A stretch of 64,000 nucleotides of DNA. Source: JBBDMC01 sp963775235 (GTDB lineage Bacteria; Pseudomonadota; Alphaproteobacteria; Rhizobiales; Kaistiaceae). Under the pieces are notes generated by a model. It was not told the DNA's origin, searched no databases, and worked only from the letters and a program-made list of their open reading frames with translations. A program made the translations under genes and the position numbers. The stretch spans positions 62,001 to 126,000 of the forward strand of contig CAVZHY010000007.1 of the NCBI GenBank assembly GCA_963775235.1, given 5' to 3'. Shown piece by piece: positions 37,429 to 45,374 of the stretch; the first letter of the stretch is position 1; the number at the start of each line of letters is the position of its first letter.

Positions 37429-40024
37429 ATGCCCGACCTTCTGCTGGAGCTGTTTTCGGAGGAAATCCCGGCGCGCATGCAGGCGCGAGCGGCGGAGGAC
37501 CTGCGCAAGCTGGTCACCGACGCACTGGTGGAGGCAGGGCTGGTCTACGAAGGCGCCCGGGCCTTCGCCACGCCCCGGCGGCTGGCACTCACCGTCCATG
37601 GCGTGCCCGCCCGCTCGCCCGACCGCCGCGAGGAGCGCAGGGGGCCGCGCGTCGGCGCACCGGAGAAAGCGATCGCCGGGTTCCTGCGCGGCGCCGGCCT
37701 GACCTCCATCGACCAGGCGACGGTGCAGGCCGACAAGAAGGGCGACATCTACGTCGCCGTCATCGAGACGCCCGGCCGCCCGGCGACCGATGTCATCGCC
37801 GAGATCGTGCCGAAGGTCGTGCGCGGGTTTCCCTGGCCGAAGGCGATGCGCTGGGGCGAAGCGTCGGAGCGGTCCGACAGCCTCACCTGGGTGCGTCCGC
37901 TTCACGCCATCGTCTGCCTGTTCGGCCCGGAGACCGGCGAGACCGAGGTGGTCGATTTCGAGGTCGGCGGCGTCCGCTCTAGCAACGTCACCCATGGCCA
38001 CCGCTTCATGGCGCCGGGACCGATCACCGTCCGCCGCTTCGACGACTACGTGACGAAGCTGGACAAGGCCAGGGTCGTCCTCGACGCCGCCCGCCGCAAG
38101 GAGATCGTCCGCGCCGACGCGCACAATCGCGCGCTCGCCCTCGGGCTGGAACTGGTGGAGGACGAGGGGCTTCTCGACGAGGTCGCCGGGCTGGTCGAAT
38201 GGCCGGTGGTGCTCACCGGCTCGTTCGACGCGGCCTTCCTCGATATTCCGCCGGAGGTGATCCGCACCACCATCCGCGCCAACCAGAAGTGCTTCGTGCT
38301 CAGGCGGCCCGACGGCGTCGCGCCGACGACACCCTCCCCTGGAGGGGGAGGGTCGTGCCGCAGGCAAGCGGATTCGGGGTGACGGGGAGACAGAAAGGAT
38401 TCGCACCCCCTCCCCGGTCGAGCTTCGGCCGACCGACCTCCCCCCTCCAGGGGGCGGTGCGCAACTCGCCAACCGCTTCATGCTGGTCGCCAACATCGAG
38501 GCGAGCGACGGCGGCAAGGCGATCGTCGCCGGCAATGAGCGCGTCATCGCTGCCCGCCTTTCCGACGCCCATTATTTCTACGACACCGACCGCAAACCGC
38601 TGCCCGATGTGACGCCGGCGATGCAGGAGGCAGCGAAGCGCCTCTCTCTCGACCTGACGAAGCCGCTCGACCAGCGCATGGCGAAGCTCGCTGCCACCAA
38701 CGTCATCTTCCACGAGAAACTCGGGACCCAGGGCGAGCGGGTGGAACGCATCGTGCGTCTGGCGAAAGAGATCGCGCCGCTGGTCGGCGCCGATCCGGAA
38801 AAGGCGGGGCGGGCGGCATCGCTGGCCAAGGCCGACCTCGTCACCGAGATGGTCGGCGAGTTCCCCGAGCTTCAGGGACTGATGGGCAGGTACTACGCGC
38901 TGACCCAGGGCGAGGACGCCTCGGTCGCCGCGGCGATCGAGGATCACTACAAGCCGCTCGGCCCCTCCGACCGCGTGCCGACCGATCCGGTCGCCATCGC
39001 CGTCGCTCTCGCCGACAAGCTCGACACGCTGGTCGGCTTCTGGGCCATCGACGAAAAGCCGACGGGGAGCAAAGACCCATACGCGCTCCGCCGAGCGGCG
39101 CTGGGCATGATCCAGATCGTGATGGAAAATGGACTGCGAGCGCCGATAGCGAAGGTTCTCGCGTCCGCCCTTCAGCGCGAATTGATGGGCCAGCTCACTC
39201 AGCGAGTCGAGGGCAATCTGTTCATACTTGAATATACGCTCATTTTTCGGGGACGCCCGATTCGCTCTGACACATTCAGGCAACAAGAGAAGCCATACGG
39301 TTTTGACCAAGAAATGGCTTTCATCTCGTCGGCTCGCCAAAGTTTGTCGAGCAAGCTCATCGAGTTCTTCCACGACCGCCTGAAGGTCCAGTTGCGCGAG
39401 CAGGGGGCGCGGCACGATCTGGTCGACGCGGTGCTGGCGCTTGGGGCAGTCAACCCTCCCCTGGAGGGGGAGGGTCGCGCCGAAGGCGCGGGGTGGGGTG
39501 ACCGGGAGAAAAAGGATTCCACCCCCTCCCGCCGGGCCGCGCCCGGCGACCTCCCCCCTCCAGGGGGAGGTGGGCCGTCGCATCGCCCGCAGGGTGTTCA
39601 GGACGACCTCGTGCTCATCGTCCGCCGCGTCGAGGCGCTGGGGTCTTTCCTCGACACCGACGACGGCGCCAACCTGCTCGCCGGATACAAACGCGCGACC
39701 AACATCGTGCGCGAGGAGGAGAAGAAATCGGGCGAGGCATACGATGGCGACGTTGACCCGGCGGTGTTGAGCGAGCCCGAAGAGCGCGCCCTGTTCGAGG
39801 CGATCGGCGCGGCGGAAGGTGAGGTGAGGGCGGCGGTCGAGGTCGAAGATTTCGCCGATGCCATGCGCGCGCTGGCGAAACTCCGCGCGCCCGTCGACGC
39901 ATTCTTCGACAAGGTTCTGGTCAACGCCCCCGAACCGGATGTGCGCGCCAACCGCCTGCGCCTGTTGAACAAGATTCGCCAAGTGACTCTCGCCGTTGCC
40001 GATTTCTCCAGGATCGGCGGCTGA
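37429..40024 (+). CDS. glyS: Glycyl-tRNA synthetase beta subunit with two palindromic repeat inserts and one frameshift
   Basis: The beta subunit binds tRNA. It starts MPDLLLELFSEEIPARMQAR and runs to LRRPDG, where a homologue would go on to LANRF. Here a repeat (38331-38458) intervenes: in the N-terminal frame it reaches a stop at 38382, but the adjacent frame is open through it and joins QLANRFMLVANIEAS. So a single indel near 38310-38335 would give one long protein. A second repeat copy (39453-39573) is in frame between VLALG and QDDLVLIVRRVEALGSFLD. The end is KIRQVTLAVADFSRIGG. Also, residues encoded at about 39200-39330 are unlike other GlyS I recall. Confidence 0.9.
38331..38458 (+). 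repeat. Palindromic repeat element inside glyS, copy 1
   Basis: The left end is a hairpin, ACCCTCCC / GGGAGGGT. The middle has GGGGTGACGGGG opposite CACCCCCTCCCC. The right end is a hairpin of ACCTCCCCC with GGGGGCGGT. The first 20-plus bases are identical to copy 2 at 39453 and the right arms are nearly identical. In the downstream glyS frame the element reads PPLEGEGR ... TPS ... DLPPPGGG without a stop. Confidence 0.9.
39453..39573 (+). repeat. Palindromic repeat element inside glyS, copy 2 (in frame)
   Basis: Same three-hairpin build as copy 1: ACCCTCCC / GGGAGGGT on the left, GGGGTGGGG opposite CCACCCCCT in the middle, ACCTCCCCC / GGGGGAGGT on the right. It adds about 48 residues (NPPLEGEGRAEGAGW ... 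DLPPPGGGG) to GlyS, between two conserved blocks, without breaking the frame. Confidence 0.92.
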
Positions 40025-40062
40025 GGCTGTATGCGTCTTCGATCCACCAAGCGAGGCCAACC

Positions 40063-40215
40063 ATGACAATGAACGTCGTTCTCCTGCAGCCGCTGGTCGC
40101 CCTTATCGCCGGCATCCTGATCCTGATCGTGCCGCGGCTGCTCAACTACATCGTCGCGATCTACCTGATCATCGTCGGTGCCGCCGGCCTCTGGCCGCAG
40201 CTCTTCCACGGGTAG
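40063..40215 (+). CDS. DUF3096 small membrane protein
   Basis: A 50-residue protein starting MTMNVVLLQPLVALIAGILI, followed by LIVPRLLNYIVAIYLIIVGAAG. It has two membrane segments and the pattern LIAGILILIVPRLLNYIVAIYL, which I recognise as DUF3096 (PF11295), a short alphaproteobacterial membrane protein of unknown function. It is below the usual ORF size limits. GCGAGG lies upstream of the ATG. It follows glyS by 38 bases. Confidence 0.8.
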   Translation: MTMNVVLLQPLVALIAGILILIVPRLLNYIVAIYLIIVGAAGLWPQLFHG

Positions 40216-40254
40216 GAGACAGTCTCCGCTGCCAAGAGGAGTGGGTGCCGAACC

Positions 40255-40420
40255 GGCACCACCTCTCCCCTTGTGGGAGAGGGCTTTGCCTCTTGGCGAG
40301 CCGCAGGCGAGCTTAGAGGCGAAGGGTGAGGGGGCAGAGCCTTCGACGAACATTCCCCCTCACCCGGATCAACCCGCTGACGCGGCTCGATCCGACCTCT
40401 CCCACCAGGGGAGAGGTGAA
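40255..40420. repeat. Three-hairpin intergenic repeat, structural relative of the glyS inserts
   Basis: The left hairpin is CCTCTCCCC / GGGAGAGG (40262-40282). The centre is a perfect 11-bp inverted repeat, GGGTGAGGGGG (40324-40334) with CCCCCTCACCC (40355-40365). The right hairpin is ACCTCTCCC / GGGAGAGGT (40396-40418). The layout matches the two glyS elements, though the sequence differs. It lies between the convergent DUF3096 gene and acuI. Confidence 0.85.
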
Positions 40421-40457
40421 CCGTCGCGTCCGGCAGTCGCGACGATGCCTTGCGGAC

Positions 40458-41462
40458 CTACCCGATCTTCACCACAAGCCGGCCGCGCACCTTGCCGGCG
40501 ATGATGTCGTGGGCGGCCGCGACAATGTCGTCGAAGCTGATCGTGCGCGTCATTCTCGCCAGCTTGCCGCGGTCGAGGTCGCCGGCGAGCCGGTTCCATG
40601 CCTCGATCCGCCGCGCCTTCGGCTGATAGACTGAGTTGATTCCGAGAAGCGAGACACCGCGCAGGATGAACGGCGCCACCGTCGTGTTGAGCTCGAGCCC
40701 GGCGGCGTTTCCGCATGCGGCGACGGCACCTTCGGCTGTCGTCATCGACAGCAGGTTGGCCAGTACCGCCCCCCCGACCGCGTCGATCCCCGCCGCCCAG
40801 CGCTCCCTGGCGAGCGCGCGCGGCTTGCCGGTGAGTTCGGAGCGATCGACGATTGTCGCCGCGCCAAGCTCCTTCAGGTAGTCCGCCTCGCTGGAGCGCC
40901 CGGTGACGGCCTCGACCGTGTAACCGAGGCTTGCGAGCAGCGCGACCGCCACCGAGCCGACGCCTCCTGTGGCGCCTGTCACCACCACCGGGCCGCCCGC
41001 GGCCGTCACCCCGTGTCGCTCCAGCGCCAGCAGCGACAGCATCGCGGTGTAGCCGGCGGTGCCGACAGCCATCGCCTCCTCGGTGGTGAAACCCTCCGGC
41101 AGAGGGATGAGCCAGTCGCCCCTGACCCGCGCCATCTGACTGAAGGCGCCCAGATGCACCTCGCCCAGGCCCCAGCCATTGAGCACCACCTTGTCGCCGG
41201 GCTTGAATTCACGGTTCCGCGAGGCGGTGACCGTGCCGGCGAAATCGATACCGGGGATCATCGGAAAGCGCCGCACGACCGGCGCCTTGCCGGTAATGGC
41301 GAGACCGTCCTTGTAATTGATCGTGGAATATTCGACCGCAACGTCGACATCGCCGTCCATCAGCGTGTCAGCCGTCAGCGTCTCCACCGCGAGCGATTGC
41401 GCCCTCGTGCCCTCGTCGCGCCGGATCACCAGCGCCTTGAACGTGTCCATGCAACCGTCCAT
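40458..41462 (-). CDS. acuI: Medium-chain dehydrogenase/reductase, acrylyl-CoA reductase type
   Basis: An NADPH-dependent zinc-free MDR enzyme, 334 residues. The N-terminal GroES-like domain has STINYKDGLAITGKAPVVRRFPMIPGIDFAGTV. The Rossmann loop is VTGATGGVGSVAVALLASLG (about 161-180). The end is IIAGKVRGRLVVKIG. The AcuI/YhdH group reduces acryloyl-CoA to propionyl-CoA, for example in DMSP or 3-hydroxypropionate use. The ATG at 41462 follows GAGAGG closely, and an ATG at 41450 (MDTFKALV) is the alternative. It is divergent from nadA. Confidence 0.88.
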   Translation of the reverse strand: MDGCMDTFKALVIRRDEGTRAQSLAVETLTADTLMDGDVDVAVEYSTINYKDGLAITGKAPVVRRFPMIPGIDFAGTVTASRNREFKPGDKVVLNGWGLGEVHLGAFSQMARVRGDWLIPLPEGFTTEEAMAVGTAGYTAMLSLLALERHGVTAAGGPVVVTGATGGVGSVAVALLASLGYTVEAVTGRSSEADYLKELGAATIVDRSELTGKPRALARERWAAGIDAVGGAVLANLLSMTTAEGAVAACGNAAGLELNTTVAPFILRGVSLLGINSVYQPKARRIEAWNRLAGDLDRGKLARMTRTISFDDIVAAAHDIIAGKVRGRLVVKIG

Positions 41463-41540
41463 GTCCTCTCGGGCACCGTAAGTAGCGTTGCCGCTGGCCG
41501 CAATGCATCGCCGCTGCGGTCCCGGTACGCGACGCGTCGT

Positions 41541-41569
41541 TTGGCACCTTGGATTTTTGCTCGGATAGT
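41541..41569 (+). promoter_or_regulatory. Candidate nadABC promoter
   Basis: TTGGCA (41541-41546) and GATAGT (41564-41569) are spaced by 17 bases and match the sigma-70 boxes at 5 of 6 and 4 of 6 positions. The start site would be near 41576, which puts the 41619 palindrome in the early transcribed region, where a repressor could block elongation. Confidence 0.4.
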
Positions 41570-41618
41570 GCTTATATCCTCATTCAGCCGGCCCGCGAGC
41601 CGGGTATTTTTGGACGGC

Positions 41619-41643
41619 ATATATGCTCAATATGAGCATATAT
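41619..41643 (+). promoter_or_regulatory. 25-bp palindromic operator upstream of nadA (candidate NadQ site)
   Basis: A perfect inverted repeat: ATATATGCTCA (41619-41629), spacer ATA, TGAGCATATAT (41633-41643). It ends 16 bases before the nadA start, just upstream of GAGGAGG. Alphaproteobacterial NadQ is reported, as I recall, to bind a TATGCTCA...TGAGCATA palindrome before nadABC. A nadQ-like gene is at 50091-51080. Confidence 0.7.
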
Positions 41644-41659
41644 CGAGGAGGCGACGAAA

Positions 41660-42733
41660 ATGACAACCGTTCTCGACACCGGGGAAACTGTGCGCCGCGC
41701 GCGCGCGCCCGTACGGGATTTGAGGCCGTTGCCGCTGCCTTCGCTCGAGTACACCGATGCGATCGCGGCCGAGACCGCGCATCTGTATGAGCGCGTGAAA
41801 AACGTGATCCCGGCCATTGAATGGCCGACGATGGCGCCGACCATTCATGCGATCAACCGGGTCAAAAAGGCCCGCAACGCCGTGATCCTCGCGCACAACT
41901 ACCAGGCGCCGGAGATTTACAACTGCGTCGCCGACATTACCGGCGATTCATTGCAGCTGGCGGTCGCCGCCGCCAAAAGCGACGCCGACATCATCGTGCA
42001 GGCCGGTGTCCACTTCATGGCCGAAACGTCGAAGCTCCTGAACCCGGACAAGCTGGTGCTGATCCCGGACACGCGGGCAGGGTGCTCGCTCGCGGCCTCG
42101 ATCACCGGCGCCGACGTGCGCCTGTTGCGCGAGCGCTACCCCGGCGTTCCCGTCGTCACCTATGTCAACACCTCCGCCGACGTAAAAGCGGAGAGCGACA
42201 TCTGCTGCACCTCGTCGAACGCGGTCGAGGTGGTGGAGAGTCTCGGCGCCGACCGGGTCATTTTCCTGCCCGACCAATATCTCGCCAAGTGGGTCGCGTC
42301 GCAGACGAAAGTTAAGATCATCGCGTGGCACGGCGCCTGCGAGGTGCACGAACGGTTTACCGGTGCGGAGCTCCGCGAATACCGCGCCGCCAACCCAGGC
42401 GTCCAGATTCTCGCCCACCCGGAGTGCCCGCCCGACGTACTCGCCGAGGCGGATTACACCGGTTCCACCGCGAAGATGACCAACTGGGTGCTCGATCACC
42501 GCCCGGCGAAAGTCCTGCTCGTGACGGAGTGCTCGATGGCGTCCAACGTTGCCGTCGAGGCGCCCGACGTCGAGTTCATCCGCCCCTGCAACTTCTGCCC
42601 GCACATGCGGCGGATCACGCTCGCAAATATCCTCGACAGCGTGCTCGAGCTGAAGGAGGAGGTAACGATTGATCCCTTAGTCGCCGGCCGCGCCCGCCGC
42701 GCGGTCGAGCGCATGATCAACCTGAAGAGCTGA
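41660..42733 (+). CDS. nadA: Quinolinate synthase
   Basis: Condenses iminoaspartate with dihydroxyacetone phosphate to give quinolinate, with a [4Fe-4S] cluster. The protein is 357 residues. NAVILAHNYQAPEIYNCVAD and VQAGVHFMAETSKLLNPDK are typical. Likely cluster cysteines are in DICCTSSNAVEVV, in HPECPPD, in TECSMA or in CNFCPHMRRI near the C-terminus. It is the first gene of nadA-nadB-nadC, behind a palindromic operator, with GAGGAGG as ribosome-binding site. Confidence 0.96.
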   Translation: MTTVLDTGETVRRARAPVRDLRPLPLPSLEYTDAIAAETAHLYERVKNVIPAIEWPTMAPTIHAINRVKKARNAVILAHNYQAPEIYNCVADITGDSLQLAVAAAKSDADIIVQAGVHFMAETSKLLNPDKLVLIPDTRAGCSLAASITGADVRLLRERYPGVPVVTYVNTSADVKAESDICCTSSNAVEVVESLGADRVIFLPDQYLAKWVASQTKVKIIAWHGACEVHERFTGAELREYRAANPGVQILAHPECPPDVLAEADYTGSTAKMTNWVLDHRPAKVLLVTECSMASNVAVEAPDVEFIRPCNFCPHMRRITLANILDSVLELKEEVTIDPLVAGRARRAVERMINLKS

Positions 42734-42763
42734 TGGGGTCGAGGGATTTCCCTCGGTGTTCCA

Positions 42764-44350
42764 ATGCTCAACCGCGCCTCCAATATTGCCCAACGCGTCG
42801 CCGACGATGTGATCATCGTCGGCGGCGGCCTCGCCGGACTGTTCTGCGCGCTGCGTCTGGCACCACGGCCCGTGACTGTGCTGACGGCCGCGCCTATCGG
42901 TCAGGGTGCCTCATCGGCATGGGCACAAGGCGGCATCGCCGCCGCCATCTCGCCGGGCGACTCGATCGAGAAACACCTCGCCGACACCGTTCGCGCCGGC
43001 GATGGCATCGTCGATGAGAAAATCGCGCGCCTCATGGTCACCGACGCGCCCGCCCGCGTCCACGACCTCCTCGACTATGGAGTCCCCTTTGATCGCGATC
43101 TCGCCGGCCACCTGGCGGTGTCGCGCGAGGCCGCCCATTCGGAACGGCGCGTTGTCCACGTCAGCGGCGACCGCGCCGGCGCTGCCATCATGGCGGCTTT
43201 GGTCGAGGCCGTCCGTCGCACGCCGTCGATCCGCCTCTTCGAAGGCTACGTGGCCGAGGCGATCGAAGTGAAACGGAACCGGGTTCGCGGTCTAGCGGCG
43301 CGGCAGGGATCGGGCGGGCCGGCAATCGAGCTGAGAGCGCGTGCCATTGTCCTGGCCTCGGGCGGCATCGGCCATCTCTATGCTGTGACCACCAATCCGG
43401 CCGAGGCGGAGGGCGGTGGGCTCGGGATGGCTGGGCGCGCCGGCGCGGTGATCGCCGACGCCGAATTCGTCCAGTTCCACCCGACCGCGGTTGCGGTGGG
43501 CCGCGATCCGGCGCCGCTCGCAACAGAGGCGTTACGTGGCGAGGGCGCATGGCTGGTCAATTCCGCCGGCGAGCGCTTCATGCTCGGCCTTCACCCGGAC
43601 GCCGAGCTCGCCCCGCGCGACATCGTCGCCCGCGCCATCCACGCCGAAATCATCGCCCGTCGCGGCGCCTACCTTGATTGTCGTCAGGCCATCGGCGCCA
43701 CTTTTCCCGAGCACTTCCCCACCGTCTATCGTGCGTGCCGCCAGGCTGGAATCGATCCTGTTCGGGAGTCGATCCCGATCGCGCCGGCGGAGCACTATCA
43801 TATGGGTGGCGTGCTGACCGACGTCCGCGGTCGCTCCACGGTAGACGGTTTGTGGGCGTGCGGAGAGGTCGCTTCCACCGGTGTCCACGGTGCCAATCGC
43901 CTCGCCTCCAACTCGCTGCTCGAGGCGGTGGTTTTCGCCATGCGTGTCGCTGCCGATATCGCCGACCGCTTGCCCGTGTCCGAGCTGACGGCGGTCAGCG
44001 CTCTCACCGGCGACGAACAGCCGGCCGAGCCGTCCGCAAGCGAAGTCGCGCGCCTGCGCCGCGTCATGGCCGACGGCGTAGGGGTCGTGCGCGATCGTAG
44101 GGGCCTCGGCGCAGCGCTCGCGGTCATCTCCGATCTCGAGGATCGGTGCCATGCACCGCGATTCCTGAACAGCCTCGCCGCGGCGCGGATGATCGCAACC
44201 GCTGCCCTGTCGCGGACTGAAAGCCGTGGCGGCCACTACCGCTCCGATTTCCCAGGCGCCGATCCAGCTTGGCGCCATCGCACCTTCATGACGCTGACCG
44301 AGGCAAGACGCGCCGTGCCACATGTCGCATCCACCGCAGCACCCGCATGA
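42764..44350 (+). CDS. nadB: L-aspartate oxidase
   Basis: FAD enzyme that oxidises aspartate to iminoaspartate, supplying NadA. The protein is 528 residues. The FAD loop is DDVIIVGGGLAGLFCALRL (about 11-29). SSAWAQGGIAAAISPGDS, FVQFHPTAVAV and HYHMGGVLTDVRGRSTVDGLWACGEVASTGVHGANRLASNSL, in separate positions, are the hallmark blocks of NadB. It starts 30 bases after nadA. Its end overlaps the nadC start (ATGA). Confidence 0.95.
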   Translation: MLNRASNIAQRVADDVIIVGGGLAGLFCALRLAPRPVTVLTAAPIGQGASSAWAQGGIAAAISPGDSIEKHLADTVRAGDGIVDEKIARLMVTDAPARVHDLLDYGVPFDRDLAGHLAVSREAAHSERRVVHVSGDRAGAAIMAALVEAVRRTPSIRLFEGYVAEAIEVKRNRVRGLAARQGSGGPAIELRARAIVLASGGIGHLYAVTTNPAEAEGGGLGMAGRAGAVIADAEFVQFHPTAVAVGRDPAPLATEALRGEGAWLVNSAGERFMLGLHPDAELAPRDIVARAIHAEIIARRGAYLDCRQAIGATFPEHFPTVYRACRQAGIDPVRESIPIAPAEHYHMGGVLTDVRGRSTVDGLWACGEVASTGVHGANRLASNSLLEAVVFAMRVAADIADRLPVSELTAVSALTGDEQPAEPSASEVARLRRVMADGVGVVRDRRGLGAALAVISDLEDRCHAPRFLNSLAAARMIATAALSRTESRGGHYRSDFPGADPAWRHRTFMTLTEARRAVPHVASTAAPA

Positions 44351-45204
44351 GCGACCTGCCGCCGCTTCCGCGCCGTGCCGTCGTCGACGCGGTTCGTACC
44401 GCGCTTGCCGAAGACCTGGGGCGTGCCGGTGACATCACCTCAAACGCAACCGTCCCCGCCGACGCGGTTGCGGCCGCTGTGATCGTTGCGCGCCAACCCG
44501 GTGTTCTTGCCGGCCTGGGCATCGCCGAGTGCGCGTTCCGTGAGACCGACAACCGCATCGTGTTTCGTCCCGAAATGAGCGACGGCGACGTGGTCGCGCG
44601 GGGAGCCGTGGCCGCACACGTCGAGGGGCCGGCGCGGACCATTCTCGCCGCGGAGCGGGTAGCGCTGAATTTCCTATGCCACTTGTCAGGCGTCGCCACG
44701 GCGACGGCGGCACTGGTCGAACGCGTCCGCCATACCAGCGCTCGCATCGTCGACACCCGCAAGACGACACCCGGCCTCCGCATGTTCGAAAAGTATGCGG
44801 TCCGCTGCGGCGGCGGCTTCAATCACCGCTTCGGTCTCGACGATGCGATTCTCATCAAGGACAACCACATCGCCGTCGCCGGCGGCGTCGTGCCGGCGTT
44901 GGAGCGAGCGAAGGTCGCGGCCGGCCACATGGTCAAGATCGAGATCGAGGTCGCCAACCTCGATCAGCTAGCGGAAGCGATGGTTCTGGGACCCGACGCG
45001 GTACTCCTCGACAACATGTCGCCGGCCGACATGCGCGAGGCAGTGCAATTGGTCGCCGGCCGTGCGATCACCGAAGCGTCAGGGAACGTAACGCTCGCAA
45101 CCGTCGCGGAAATCGCCGAGACGGGCGTCGACCTCATCTCGTCCGGGTGGATCACCCACTCCGCGCCGGCGCTCGACCTCGCCCTTGACGTCACGATCGG
45201 TTGA
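44347..45204 (+). CDS. nadC: Nicotinate-nucleotide pyrophosphorylase (carboxylating)
   Basis: Turns quinolinate and PRPP into nicotinate mononucleotide and CO2. The protein is 285 residues with AEDLGRAGDITSNAT, LNFLCHLSGVATAT, VDTRKTTPGLRMFEKYAVRCGGGFNHRFGLDDAILIKDNH and DLISSGWITHSAPALDLAL, as separate blocks typical of QPRTase. It is the last gene of the nadABC operon, with a 4-base overlap with nadB. A dispersed repeat follows the stop. Confidence 0.96.
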   Translation: MSDLPPLPRRAVVDAVRTALAEDLGRAGDITSNATVPADAVAAAVIVARQPGVLAGLGIAECAFRETDNRIVFRPEMSDGDVVARGAVAAHVEGPARTILAAERVALNFLCHLSGVATATAALVERVRHTSARIVDTRKTTPGLRMFEKYAVRCGGGFNHRFGLDDAILIKDNHIAVAGGVVPALERAKVAAGHMVKIEIEVANLDQLAEAMVLGPDAVLLDNMSPADMREAVQLVAGRAITEASGNVTLATVAEIAETGVDLISSGWITHSAPALDLALDVTIG

Positions 45205-45222
45205 CGCGGTCGCCTCCCGCGC

Positions 45223-45325
45223 CGTCATTCCGGCGCAAGCCGGAATCCATCACTGAGGCAGATTGCGGCGACGACTGCGAGGGCGGCAAGGTTTGCGATG
45301 GCCTCCGGCTTTCGCCGGGATGACG
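45223..45325. repeat. Dispersed palindromic repeat between nadC and the SleB-type gene
   Basis: The element has inverted ends CGTCAT (45223-45228) and ATGACG (45320-45325). The left hairpin is ATTCCGGC / GCCGGAAT and the right one is CCGGC / GCCGG around TTTC. This CGTCATTCCGGC...CGGGATGACG pattern is widespread in proteobacterial intergenic regions. It lies between convergent genes, where it may also act as a terminator. Confidence 0.75.
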
Positions 45326-45374
45326 AACCGGGCCCTGGAACACCGGCGATGGATAACGATATCGCGCGGGGGGC

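Noticed and set aside
41597..41625. Promoter with -10 box TATATG inside the nadA palindrome
   Set aside because: No -35-like hexamer lies 16-18 bases upstream, while a better pair exists at 41541-41569.
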